From Anaeromyxobacter oryzae (lineage in GTDB: Bacteria > Myxococcota > Myxococcia > Myxococcales > Anaeromyxobacteraceae), in assembly GCF_023169945.1 (NCBI RefSeq), contig NZ_AP025591.1:4398481-4462480 (forward strand): a DNA stretch of 64,000 bases, in the 5' to 3' direction. Positions 31,567 to 39,856 of this stretch are shown one piece after another. The notes beneath the pieces were generated by a model that worked only from the letters and a program-made list of their open reading frames with translations, did not search any database and was not told where the DNA came from. Made by a program: the position numbers and the translations under genes. Every line of letters begins with the position of its first letter. The first letter of the stretch is position 1.

Positions 31567-33522
31567 TCAAGGACGGGGCGGGAGGACCCGCCCGCGCGCG
31601 ATGCGGAGCACGCCGTCGGCGGCCCGCGGCAACTCGTCGGCGTGGTGCGACACCGCGACCACCGCGACGCCCTCGGCACGCAGGTGGTCGAGCACCGCGA
31701 GGACGTGCGCGCGCGCGCCCGGATCGAGGCCTGCGAGCGGCTCGTCGAGGAGCAGGACGTCCGGGCCGGGCGCGAGCGCCCGCGCGAGGAGGACCTTCCG
31801 GAGCTCGCCGTAGGAGAGGGAGAGGATCCGGCGCGCGAGCAGCTCGGAGATCCCGAGCCGCGCGGCGGCGCGCCGGGCCCCGTCGAGCTGGCGTGCGGTC
31901 GCCGGCTCGGCGAGCCCGATGGAGCCCGCGAACCCGGAGGCGACCACGTCCAGCGCCGGCGCGTCCAGCCGGTGACGAGCCTGCAGCTCCGGCGAGACCA
32001 GGCCGACGCGACCGGCGAGGTCGTCGGCGCCCGCCCGCGGTCCGAGCCCGAGCCGGTCGATCTCGCCGCGCGCCGGCTGCTCGGTCCCCGCGAGCAGGCG
32101 GAGGAGGGTGGACTTGCCCGCACCGTTCGGGCCGAGGACGCACCAGCGCTCCCCGCGGCGGACGGTCCAGTCGACCTCGTCGAGGACGGGGCGGCCCTCG
32201 ACGAGGACGGTCACGGAGCGGAGGGTGAAGAGGATGGGGGGAGCCCCGGCCCGCACACCGTGCCCGAGCGGATGGGCGGAGTCGCGTTCGCGGTCACCGG
32301 GTGGACTTCCCCGCGGACGGCCGGAGTCGCGTTCGCGGTCACCCGGTGAACTTCCCCGCACACGGTGCTCGAGCGGACGGTCGGAGTCGCGTTCGCGGTC
32401 ACCCGGTGAACTTCCCCGCACACGGTGCTCGAGCGGACGGTCGGAGTCGCGTTCGCGGTCACCCGGTGAACTTCCCCGCATACCGTGCCCGAGCGGACGA
32501 CCGGAGTCGCGTTCGCGGTCACCCGGTGGACTCCCCCGCTCACCGTGCCCGAGCGGATGGGCGGAGTCGCGTTCGCGGTCACCCGGTGAACTCCCCCTCT
32601 CCCCCCGCTCCGCGGGGGGAGAGGGCCGGGGTGAGGGGGGCCGCTCGCGATCGCGGTCGGGGTGGCCGGGAACGGACCAGGGGCCACGGGCCACGGGACG
32701 CGGGTCACGGGCACGGCCCGCGGGTTCGCGTTCGGCTTCGGGGTCGGGCACGGTGACGGGCACGTTCACGGAGGACGGGTCGCGCTCGTCGTCGCGCTCC
32801 CTCGCCTCCCCGATCGCCTCCTCCCTCGTCCCCAACCTCACGATCTGCCCGCCCTCCATCCACGCGACGGTCGGGATCTCCTCGACGATCTCGTCCGCCC
32901 GGTGCGTCGCCATCACCACCGCGGTCCCGCCTCGCAGGATCGCCGCCACGCGGCCGAGCAGGTCCGCGCGGGCCTCCGCGTCGAGGCCGTCGCAGGCCTC
33001 GTCGAGCAGGAGCGCGTCCGGGCCGGGCGCGAGGGCGCGGGCGAGGAGCACGCGGCGGCCCTCGCCGCGCGAGAGCTCGAGGAAGGACCGGCGGAGGAGG
33101 TGGGTCACGCCGAGCGCCTCCGCCGCCGCGCGGACGCGCGCCGCCTGCGCGGAGGTCGCCGCCTCGGACGGCCACAGCTGATCGAAGAAGCCGGAGCGGA
33201 TCACCGCCTCGACCGGCAGGTTCCAGTCGTTCCGGACGTACGCATCCTGGGTCTCGGGCGCGACCCGGGCGAGCCGCTCGCGGACGCCGATCGGGCTCGC
33301 GGACGCGCCGTCGTCCGCGTGAAAGAGCCGCCGGCCCGCGCTCGCGGGGTCCGGCCAAACGTCGCCGCGGAGGAGGCGAAGGAGCGTCGACTTCCCGGAG
33401 CCGTTCGGGCCGAGGACCGCGAGCCCCTGGCCGCGCGAGAGGGTGAGCGAGACGCCGGAGAGGACGCGCGCGCCGCCGAGCGAGACGTCGAGGCGGTCGA
33501 GGGTGACGATGGGCTGCTCCAC
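31567..33522 (-). CDS. Tandem ABC ATPase (ModF/PhrA-like) with repeat-filled linker
   Basis: A 651-residue protein with two ABC modules. Module 1 (residues 1-235) has GPNGSGKST and LSRGEGRRVLLARAL, with DEACDGLDAEA in the Walker B/D-loop region. Module 2 (residues 425-651) has GPNGAGKST, LSYGELRKVLLARAL and DEPLAGLDPGA. There are no membrane segments, as in ModF-type double ATPases. The linker of about 190 residues is built from a composite dispersed repeat (PPSPRPSPPAERG) followed by six copies of a 20-residue unit SSPGDRERDSDRPLEHRVRG. The start is GTG at 33522 with an AGGAGGGG site. A transport or regulatory role is unknown. Confidence 0.85.
   Translation of the reverse strand: MEQPIVTLDRLDVSLGGARVLSGVSLTLSRGQGLAVLGPNGSGKSTLLRLLRGDVWPDPASAGRRLFHADDGASASPIGVRERLARVAPETQDAYVRNDWNLPVEAVIRSGFFDQLWPSEAATSAQAARVRAAAEALGVTHLLRRSFLELSRGEGRRVLLARALAPGPDALLLDEACDGLDAEARADLLGRVAAILRGGTAVVMATHRADEIVEEIPTVAWMEGGQIVRLGTREEAIGEARERDDERDPSSVNVPVTVPDPEAEREPAGRARDPRPVARGPWSVPGHPDRDRERPPSPRPSPPAERGERGSSPGDRERDSAHPLGHGERGSPPGDRERDSGRPLGHGMRGSSPGDRERDSDRPLEHRVRGSSPGDRERDSDRPLEHRVRGSSPGDRERDSGRPRGSPPGDRERDSAHPLGHGVRAGAPPILFTLRSVTVLVEGRPVLDEVDWTVRRGERWCVLGPNGAGKSTLLRLLAGTEQPARGEIDRLGLGPRAGADDLAGRVGLVSPELQARHRLDAPALDVVASGFAGSIGLAEPATARQLDGARRAAARLGISELLARRILSLSYGELRKVLLARALAPGPDVLLLDEPLAGLDPGARAHVLAVLDHLRAEGVAVVAVSHHADELPRAADGVLRIARGRVLPPRP
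32250..32593. repeat. 60-bp tandem minisatellite inside the ABC ATPase gene
   Basis: Six units in register. The 60-mers at 32341-32400 and 32401-32460 are identical, and neighbours at 32461 and 32521 differ at several positions. One unit near 32305-32340 is 15 bp shorter, which keeps frame. Each unit contains GGAGTCGCGTTCGCGGTCAC. It encodes 20-residue repeats on the minus strand. The copies abut with no spacers, so this is not a CRISPR array. Confidence 0.95.
32591..32715. repeat. Composite dispersed repeat, inverted copy in the ABC ATPase gene
   Basis: Hairpin arm: CCCTCTCCCCCCGCTCC and GGGGGGAGAGGG, then CCGGGGTGAGGGGGGCCGCTCG. This is followed after about 30 bp by the second arm, the reverse complement of GTGACCCGCGTCCCGTGGCC, around 32666-32712. 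Orientation is opposite to the copies at 15127 and 34200. It sits directly beside the 60-bp tandem array and is translated in frame. Confidence 0.8.
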
Positions 33523-33599
33523 CCCCTCCTCCTAGCGCGGAACGGTGCGCCCGTCGAAGTCGACCGGCGGCCCGGCGGGCGGGCCGTCCGGCTCGGGCG

Positions 33600-34169
33600 T
33601 CAGGGCCCCGCCGCGTTCCACAGCCCGAGGACGGGCACCTCGCCCTCGCGCGAGAGCACGCCCACGCGGGCGGGCCCGAGCGCGAGGCGGGCCCCCAGCC
33701 GCGGGTCGAGCCCCAGCCAGCGGAGCGCGAGCACGCGGAGCAGGTGGCCATGCGCGAACAGGAGGACGTCGCCATCGGTCGCGCCCGCGAGCGCGAGGAC
33801 GCGGTCGGCGCGCAGCGCGACGTCCTCGATCGACTCGCCGCGGGGGACGCCCCCCGTCCAGATGGTCCAGCCCGGGGTCTCCGCGAGGATCTCGGCTCGG
33901 GTGCGCCCCTCGTACGCGCCGTAGTCCCACTCCATCGCGTCGGGCACGCGCTCCGCGACGTCGCCGAACCCCGCGAGGCGGGCGGTGTCCCACGCGCGCC
34001 GGAGCGGGCTCGCGAGGACACGCGCGAAGTTCCGCCCCGCGAGCCGCGGCCCCAGCGCGCGCGCCTGGTCCTCGCCCTTCGCGGTGAGCGGGAGATCCGT
34101 CCGCCCGGTGTGACGCCCGATCCGGCTCCACTCGGTCTCCCCGTGGCGGACGATGAAGAGCTCGCGCAT
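33600..34169 (-). CDS. Histidine phosphatase (phosphoglycerate mutase-like)
   Basis: A 189-residue protein starting MRELFIVRHGETEWSRIGRHTGRTDLPLT. It carries the RHG motif with the phospho-accepting His (residue 9), the second Arg in SPLRRAWDTARL, the acid EWDYGAYEGRT and the late AHGHLLRVLA His. All catalytic features of the family are present. Members include phosphoglycerate mutases, CobC and SixA-like phosphatases; substrate cannot be read from sequence. It lies between the ABC protein and the kinase genes, all on the minus strand. Confidence 0.9.
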   Translation of the reverse strand: MRELFIVRHGETEWSRIGRHTGRTDLPLTAKGEDQARALGPRLAGRNFARVLASPLRRAWDTARLAGFGDVAERVPDAMEWDYGAYEGRTRAEILAETPGWTIWTGGVPRGESIEDVALRADRVLALAGATDGDVLLFAHGHLLRVLALRWLGLDPRLGARLALGPARVGVLSREGEVPVLGLWNAAGP

Positions 34170-34199
34170 TGGGCCTCTCTACACCGGGATCGGGCCGGA

Positions 34200-34333
34200 T
34201 GCATCGCCCCTTGCCGCGTCCGGTGGCCCGTGGGCCCTGGCCCGCTCCCGGCCACTCGGATCTCGGGCCTCGAACGCGAGCGGCCCCCCTCACCCCGGCC
34301 CTCTCCCCCCACACTGCGGGGGGAGAGGGAGGT
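34200..34333. repeat. Composite dispersed repeat, intergenic copy
   Basis: Arm 1 near 34214-34255 (GTCCGGTGGCCCGTGGGCCC and the adjoining CTGGCCCGCTCCCG), then CGAACGCGAGCGGCCCCCCT and the hairpin CCCTCTCCCCCC / GGGGGGAGAGGG ending at 34330. Same orientation as the copy at 15127. It fills most of the spacer between the histidine phosphatase and the histidine kinase genes. Confidence 0.8.
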
Positions 34334-34372
34334 CATTCAGAGGACCCGCCGCCGCCCCCGACCCCGACCCGC

Positions 34373-36055
34373 CTACGCCGCCTGCCCGGGCCCGGTCGTG
34401 TCGGCGTCCTGATCCGCCGGGAGTCGCAGGACGAAGGTGGTCCCGGCGCCGACCGCGCTGTCCACGGTGACCGTCCCGCCGTGGCGCTGGACGATGCCGT
34501 AGACCACGGACAGCCCGAGGCCGGTGCCCTTCTCCTTGGTCGTGAAGAACGGGTCGAAGATGTGGCCGAGGCGCTCGGGCGGGATGCCGGGCCCGGTGTC
34601 GGCGATGGCGATCTCCACCGCGCCGTCCCGAGTCCGCGAGGTGATCGCGAGCCGGCCGCCCTTGCCCATCGCCTCGCACGCGTTCATCGCGACGTTCACG
34701 AACGCCTGCCGGAGCTGACCGAAGTCGGCGAGCACCGGCGGCAGCGGCGCGAGCTCGCGGACGAGGGCGATCTCCTGGATCGCGACCTGGTTCGCGATGA
34801 GCGACAGCGCCTCGTCGATCGCCGCGTTGACGTCCACGCGCTTGCGCTGGATCGGCCGCTCGCGCGCGAAGTCGAGCAGGTTCCGGACGATCGCCGAGCA
34901 GCGTTGCGCCTCGCGCTCCACGAGGGCGAGGTTCTTCTGCAGGACCGCCCGCCGCGCGTCGTCCGGCGGCCCCTCGGCGAGCGTCCGCGAGACGAGCTTC
35001 GCGAACGTGAGGATCCCCGCGAGCGGGTTGTTGATCTCGTGGGCGACGGAGGCGGAGAGCTTCCCGAGCGCGGAGAGCTTCTCCGTCCGGACGAGCTGGT
35101 CCTGCGCGGAGCGCAGCTCCGCGGTCCGGGCCTCGACCTCGTGCTCGAGGTTCGCGAGGACGCCGTTCAGCGCGTCCTCGAGGGCGCGCAGCGAGCTGGT
35201 CATCTCGTTGAACGACCCCGCGAGCGCGCCCATCTCGCCGCGCGACCGCACCCGCACCTCGACGTCCAGCTCGTCGCGCGAGACCCGGCGCATGCCCTCG
35301 AGCAGCGCCGCGACGGGCCCGAGCACCTCGGCCCGCCCGAGGAGGTAGAGCAGGACCGCGATCAGCACGATGCCCGCGGCGAGGAGCGGGGCCGCCCCGA
35401 CGCGGAACGCCGAGACGCCCGAGTCGACGCGCTCGAGGGAGACGCCGATCTCGAGGAGCCCGAGCACCTGCCGCCCCGGCGGGTGGACGTGGCACGCCGC
35501 GGTGGCGCAGGCGCGATCGTTGTAGAGGGGCGTCACCATCGCGTAACGCCGGCCGCGCGGGCCGACCTCGGTGCGCCCACGCGCGTCCGCGGGCGCGCGC
35601 GACACCGGCTCGGCGCGTCCGGCGTGGCACCCGGCGCACGGCGCCTCGTCCTTCGCGACGACCGTCCCGCGCTCCGCCGCGACGGTCGAGAAGGCCACGC
35701 GCCCCCGCGCGTCGAGCACGCGCACGCGGTCGATCCCCTCGAGCGCCGCGATCCGCGCGAGGACGTCGTACGCGTGCTCCGGGCCATCGGCGAGCATCGC
35801 GTCGCGCGTGGTCGTGCGGAGCGCCTCGCCGAGGAGCGCCGAGGAGCGCTCCACCTCGCCGACCAGCGCCCGCCCGAGCCGGCGATCCGCCGCCCAGAGC
35901 GCGACGAGCGCGGCGAGGGCGAGGATCGCGGTGACGCCGAGCAGCTTGGTCGAGAGCCGGTGGAGGAAGGGGACCGGGCCGGGCCGCGGCGCGCGCGGTC
36001 CGGCCGACCTCTCTGCCTCGGCGCCGCGATCGGAGCCTGCGGCCGTCTTGGTCAT
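34373..36055 (-). CDS. Membrane histidine kinase with haem-c-binding motifs in its sensor domain
   Basis: A 560-residue kinase. TM1 (about 36-55) and TM2 (about 220-240) flank a periplasmic domain containing CAGCH (140-144), a canonical c-type haem site, and CATAACH (183-189), a CX4CH variant. Next come a HAMP domain (241-293), a coiled coil and a HisKA domain with SVAHEINNPLAG (His339). The HATPase domain has MNACEA, DTGPGIPPE and GTGLGLSVVYGIV. The kinase should autophosphorylate in response to redox state or a haem ligand. The start is taken at 36055; 16 further codons upstream are open. The response regulator is not in the window. An upstream Cache-HAMP protein is 81 bp away. Confidence 0.88.
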   Translation of the reverse strand: MTKTAAGSDRGAEAERSAGPRAPRPGPVPFLHRLSTKLLGVTAILALAALVALWAADRRLGRALVGEVERSSALLGEALRTTTRDAMLADGPEHAYDVLARIAALEGIDRVRVLDARGRVAFSTVAAERGTVVAKDEAPCAGCHAGRAEPVSRAPADARGRTEVGPRGRRYAMVTPLYNDRACATAACHVHPPGRQVLGLLEIGVSLERVDSGVSAFRVGAAPLLAAGIVLIAVLLYLLGRAEVLGPVAALLEGMRRVSRDELDVEVRVRSRGEMGALAGSFNEMTSSLRALEDALNGVLANLEHEVEARTAELRSAQDQLVRTEKLSALGKLSASVAHEINNPLAGILTFAKLVSRTLAEGPPDDARRAVLQKNLALVEREAQRCSAIVRNLLDFARERPIQRKRVDVNAAIDEALSLIANQVAIQEIALVRELAPLPPVLADFGQLRQAFVNVAMNACEAMGKGGRLAITSRTRDGAVEIAIADTGPGIPPERLGHIFDPFFTTKEKGTGLGLSVVYGIVQRHGGTVTVDSAVGAGTTFVLRLPADQDADTTGPGQAA

Positions 36056-36136
36056 CCCCCTGGGTGAACGGCGGACCCCCGCCGCCTCCTCGATACGGAG
36101 CATGCGCCCGCGATCGCCGGGGAGCCTTGGCGAGCG

Positions 36137-37330
36137 TCAACCGTCGGAGGACAAAACGTCCTTGGCCGGCCCCGTATCTCCGGGACGCGACGCAACGTCG
36201 CGGTGCCGGCTCGGGAACAGCGCACGATCGAGGAGCGCCTCGAGGCGCGCGATCTCGTCGTCGGAGAGGTCCACGACACGCCCCGGCGGCAGCCGCTCGC
36301 GCGCCGCCTCCGCCTCGAGCCTGCGGCGAAGCCGCTCGAGGGGGGCGAACACGATCCGGTGGGTGGTGAGGCCGATCGCCGCGGCCAGCAGGACGCCGAG
36401 GGCGATGAGCACGAGGAAGACCTGGAGCGCCCCCGCGCGCATCGCGGAGTGAGGGGCGGTGAAGTCGTGCTGCACGAAGAGGCCGCCGACCTTCCGGCCC
36501 GCGGCGTCGCGCACCGGGAACACCCCGCGCACGAACGACCGGTCTCCGCGCACGAGCTCGCCCGAGAAGGCGCCGCCGTCCGGCACCGCGTCGAGGTCGC
36601 CGTCGAAGTCGATGATGCCGTCGGTGAACGTCGTCGTGTCCACCACGACCACGTCGGCCCGGTCGTTCCAGGTGTTCGCCCGCGGGCCGAGGACCTGCGC
36701 CCACGCCTTCTCGTCGAGGTACTTCTTCTTCACGAGGAGCCCGTACTCGTCGCCGGTGCGGGACTTCATCGTCGTGAGGAAGTGGTCGATCTCCTCGGCC
36801 AGCTCCATGTATCCGACGAGCTGGCCGCGGTGGTACCAGGGCCGCACGCACCGGAGCGCGAACGCCGTCCGGCCGAGCTCCTTCCCGGCCCCGAGGTCGC
36901 CCGTGTCCGCGGCGCGGCGGAGGGTGACGCGCTCGATCCGGTCGCCGGACAGCTCGGGCTTGTGCACGCGGAGGAAGACGGTCCGGTCCTCCGGCGCGAT
37001 GAAGTACCAGTGCGTGATCCGGTCGCGCTCGCGCATCGTCGGGAAGAGCCGGTTCGCGAGCGCGAGCAGCCGCTCGCGATCCCGCGCCACGAACGCCTCC
37101 CGCAGCTCGTCGTTGGCGAGCAGCACGTCGAGGGTCGCCGCGAGCTTCTCGATCTCGCTCCGCTCCTGCGCATCGAACGCGTCGGCCGCGCGGCGCAGCG
37201 TCTGCAGCGCGCCGTCCTCGACCCGGCGCTCGAAGATGGCGGCCGCGAGGCGCGCGGAGCCCGCCGCGAACGCGACGGAGAGGACGGCGACGGCGAGCAG
37301 GAGCTTCAGCTGGAGCGAGAGCGAGCGCAT
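36137..37330 (-). CDS. Double-Cache/HAMP membrane sensor without output domain
   Basis: A 397-residue protein. TM1 lies about residue 7-27. The large extracytoplasmic domain contains ITHWYFIAPEDRTVFLRVHKP and GRTAFALRCVRPWYHRGQLVGYMELAEEIDHFL, matching dCache-type sensors of two-component kinases as I know them. TM2 (about 310-330) is followed by a HAMP-like helix pair (PLERLRRRLEAEAARERLPP... LSDDEIARLEALLDRALF). It then stops, with no kinase, GGDEF or MCP region. The downstream histidine kinase gene is 81 bp away on the same strand, so the two probably act together or the protein dimerises with it. Confidence 0.75.
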   Translation of the reverse strand: MRSLSLQLKLLLAVAVLSVAFAAGSARLAAAIFERRVEDGALQTLRRAADAFDAQERSEIEKLAATLDVLLANDELREAFVARDRERLLALANRLFPTMRERDRITHWYFIAPEDRTVFLRVHKPELSGDRIERVTLRRAADTGDLGAGKELGRTAFALRCVRPWYHRGQLVGYMELAEEIDHFLTTMKSRTGDEYGLLVKKKYLDEKAWAQVLGPRANTWNDRADVVVVDTTTFTDGIIDFDGDLDAVPDGGAFSGELVRGDRSFVRGVFPVRDAAGRKVGGLFVQHDFTAPHSAMRAGALQVFLVLIALGVLLAAAIGLTTHRIVFAPLERLRRRLEAEAARERLPPGRVVDLSDDEIARLEALLDRALFPSRHRDVASRPGDTGPAKDVLSSDG

Positions 37331-37442
37331 GATGCGGGCGCGGTGCGCCCCGCCACGAACGTTACCATGGCGCCGCGCGCAGGGGTCCACCGCCCGTACG
37401 GGATCGCCGGGTGGGGAAACCGCGCACGGCGGGCGCGCGCCC

Positions 37443-38048
37443 TCAGTCCGCCGTGGCGCGCTTCCAGGCGGGCCGCGCCTTGAGGCGCCCGAGCCACGCC
37501 TCCACCGACGGCAGGCCGTCGAGGCCGCCCGCCAGCGCCTTGCCCCACGAGGTGCACGCGCCGGCGACGAGGTCGGCGACGGTGAACGCACCGCCCAGGA
37601 GGTAGGCGTTCCGGGCGAGGGGCGCCTCGAGCGCGGCGGCGGCGGCGAGGAACCGCTTCCGCGCGTCGGCGATCGCGGCGGCGTCCCGCTCCGCCTCGGG
37701 GCGACGGTTCTGCCGGGAGATCTCGCCGAGCGGCGGCTCGAGCTCCGTCTCGGCGAAGAAGAGCCACTGGTACGCGGCGGCGCGGCCGGCGGTCCCCGGC
37801 GGCGGCACGAGGCCCTTCTCCGGGAAGCGCTCGGCGAGCCAGAGGCAGATCGCGGCGGACTCGAACAGCGTGACGTCGCCGTCCTCGAGGGCGGGCACGT
37901 GCCCGAGCGGCTGCCGCGCGAGGTGCTCCGGCGTCCGCGTCTCGCCCTTCGACGGATCGAGCCGGACGAGCTCGTAGGGCACGCCCAGCTCCTCGAGCAT
38001 CCAGCGCGGCCGGGTGGCCCGGGTGCGCGGCACGTAGTAGAGCTTCAT
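37443..38048 (-). CDS. Glutathione S-transferase
   Basis: A 201-residue GST starting MKLYYVPRTRATRPRWMLEELGVPYEL at 38048, with GGAGAGGA upstream. The thioredoxin-like half has the VPALEDGDVTLFESAAICLWLAERF glutathione site. The helical half ends AYLLGGAFTVADLVAGACTSWG, including the N-capping box. Length is typical. Another GST of a different subfamily is at 13736. Cytosolic detoxification is the usual role; substrate unknown. Confidence 0.9.
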   Translation of the reverse strand: MKLYYVPRTRATRPRWMLEELGVPYELVRLDPSKGETRTPEHLARQPLGHVPALEDGDVTLFESAAICLWLAERFPEKGLVPPPGTAGRAAAYQWLFFAETELEPPLGEISRQNRRPEAERDAAAIADARKRFLAAAAALEAPLARNAYLLGGAFTVADLVAGACTSWGKALAGGLDGLPSVEAWLGRLKARPAWKRATAD

Positions 38049-38050
38049 CG

Positions 38051-39055
38051 GTGTCCTCTCCTGGTGATCGTCCTTCGAAGCCGGCGCGGCCCGTCCGCCC
38101 TCGTCGTACGAGGCCGGCACCGGGGCGTCAAGGAGAAGGGCCCCCGCGGGACCGCGCGCCGGCGCGGACGGAGACCGTCGAGGTGCCGCGGAGCGACGCC
38201 GGCGAGCGGCTCGACCGCTTCCTCTCGCGCGCGCTCGCGCTGCCGGTGGAGCGGATCCGGTCCCTGGTCGCGGCGGGCAGCGTGCGGATCCGCGGGAAGA
38301 CCTGCTCGCCGCACCGGAAGCTGTTCGGCGGCGAGGCGATCGACGTCGCGCGGCCGGCCCCCGTCGCCGCGGCCGCGAGCGGCCCCGAGCTCGTCGTGCT
38401 GCACGACGACGCCGACTGCCTCGTCGTGGCGAAGCCGGCGGGGCTCGCGGTGGAGCCGTCGCGAATCGGCGGGCCGTCGGTCGTGACCGCGGCGAGCCGG
38501 CTCGGCGCCTTCGACGTGGACGGGCGCGCCGTGCCCGGGCTCCCGCACCGGCTCGACCGGGACACGACGGGCGCGCTCCTCCTCGCGCGGAGCGATCGCG
38601 CCCTCGCGGCGCTGCGCGCCGCCTTCGAGGCGGGCCGCGTCGAGAAGGACTACCTCGCGCTCGTGGCGGGCGCGCCGCCGGACCGCGGCCGGCTCGACAC
38701 GCCGTACGCGCGGAGCCCCGCCGATCCGCGCCGCTTCACGACCCGCGTGCCCTCCGCGCGCCGCGCCCGCCTCTCGTTCGAGGTCGCGGCGCGGCTCGAG
38801 GGGGCGGCGCTCCTCCGCGTCGCGCTCGAGACCGGGCGCACCCACCAGATCCGCGTGCAGCTCGCCGAGGCCGGTTGGCCCGTGCTCGGCGACCCCGTCT
38901 ACGGCGTCCCGTCGCCGGTGATCGCCCGCCAGGCGCTCCATGCCGAGCGGCTCGCGTTCCCGCGGCCGGCGGACGGCGCGCGCGTCGAGGTCCGCGCGCC
39001 CGTGCCGGACGACCTCGCCCGCGCGCTCGAGGCGCTCGGGGGCGGCCCGCGGTAG
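38051..39055 (+). CDS. RluA-family pseudouridine synthase
   Basis: An S4 domain (VPRSDAGERLDRFLSRALALPVERIRSLV) is followed by the pseudouridine synthase domain with the catalytic Asp in GLPHRLDRDTTGALLLARS. LETGRTHQIRVQLAEAGWPVLGDPVYG closes the domain. The GTG at 38051 is only 2 bp from the divergent GST start and adds about 44 Arg/Pro-rich residues. The GTG at 38183, directly before the S4 domain, may be the true start and would give about 290 residues. The enzyme isomerises uridine in rRNA or tRNA; site specificity is not evident. Confidence 0.88.
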   Translation: MSSPGDRPSKPARPVRPRRTRPAPGRQGEGPPRDRAPARTETVEVPRSDAGERLDRFLSRALALPVERIRSLVAAGSVRIRGKTCSPHRKLFGGEAIDVARPAPVAAAASGPELVVLHDDADCLVVAKPAGLAVEPSRIGGPSVVTAASRLGAFDVDGRAVPGLPHRLDRDTTGALLLARSDRALAALRAAFEAGRVEKDYLALVAGAPPDRGRLDTPYARSPADPRRFTTRVPSARRARLSFEVAARLEGAALLRVALETGRTHQIRVQLAEAGWPVLGDPVYGVPSPVIARQALHAERLAFPRPADGARVEVRAPVPDDLARALEALGGGPR

Positions 39056-39116
39056 AGGCGAGACGGCTCCGGGCGGGCGGCCGCGATCCTCCGCGGCCCG
39101 GTCGCCGGCCCCCGCG

Positions 39117-39764
39117 TCAGCCGTCCTCGCCGCCGCGCGTGCGGCGGTAGTGACGCCGCGCCTTCGCTTTGTTCCCGCAGTCCTTCATCGAGCACCAGCG
39201 CCGGGTCCCGCTCCGCGTCTCGTCGACGAAGAGCCAGCTGCACTCGTCGCTGTCGTAGAGCCCGCACACGCGCACGCGGGCGAGGTCTGCGCCGGACGTG
39301 AGGACCTCGGCGGCCGAGGCCATCACGGGCCACAGCGGTGCGTCGAGCGCGTCGCCGGGCTCGTCCCACCCGAGCGCGAAGCCGGCGTCGCGCGGGTCGA
39401 GCCGGCGGTGGGCGAGGGCGCGGCCGACCGCCGACGAGATCCGCGCGACGTCGTCCGCGGCCGGAGCGCCGCCCCGGGTGCGCGCGAGGAAGATCCGGTA
39501 GAGCGCCTCGCGAACCGCGAGCGCGTCGCGCAGCGCCGCGTCGGCGTCGGCCGGCCTCCGCCGCGCCTCGGCCATCAGCGCGCGGGCGCGGCGGTCGTCG
39601 AGCGCGCCGGCTTGGCGCGCGAACGCCACGAGATCCGCGTACGCGTGCAGGTGCTCCTTCGGCGAGACCCCGCGCATGCCGCCCTGCGTGTTCACGAAGT
39701 CGAGGGCGAGCCGGCCGCCGCTCAGCTCGAAGGTCCACTCGGTCCTGGTCGCCGCCGTCCCCAT
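39117..39764 (-). CDS. CGNR zinc-finger transcriptional regulator (ABATE domain)
   Basis: A 215-residue protein. The N-terminal ABATE-type ligand region begins WTFELSGGRLALDFVNTQGG. The C-terminal CGNR finger is complete: VCGLYDSDECSWLFVDETRSG then WCSMKDCGNKAKARRHYRR, with four Cys that can bind Zn. These are stress- or ligand-responsive DNA-binding proteins. It is divergent from a small membrane protein gene; the 92-bp spacer holds three TAACCG motifs (one inverted, one touching the start codon), which could be its own operators. Confidence 0.9.
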   Translation of the reverse strand: MGTAATRTEWTFELSGGRLALDFVNTQGGMRGVSPKEHLHAYADLVAFARQAGALDDRRARALMAEARRRPADADAALRDALAVREALYRIFLARTRGGAPAADDVARISSAVGRALAHRRLDPRDAGFALGWDEPGDALDAPLWPVMASAAEVLTSGADLARVRVCGLYDSDECSWLFVDETRSGTRRWCSMKDCGNKAKARRHYRRTRGGEDG

Positions 39765-39856
39765 GTAACCGCCATGGTGCCACTTGACAGGTTAGAAGGC
39801 CAGCTCCAGACTCATAACCGTCAAAGTCGCAGTATGCCGGTTAAGCGAGGTGTCCC
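39765..39856. promoter_or_regulatory. Divergent spacer with TAACCG repeats, candidate CGNR operator
   Basis: TAACCG occurs at 39766-39771 and 39815-39820, and its inverse CGGTTA at 39838-39843. The last two form an inverted repeat with a 17-base centre. A TTGACA at 39784-39789 is a possible -35 for rightward transcription with a weak CAGACT -10. The spacer is less GC-rich than the genes around it. Confidence 0.45.

Noticed and set aside
32250..32593. CRISPR array
   Set aside because: Units are directly adjacent with no unique spacers, lie inside a coding gene, and no cas genes are present.
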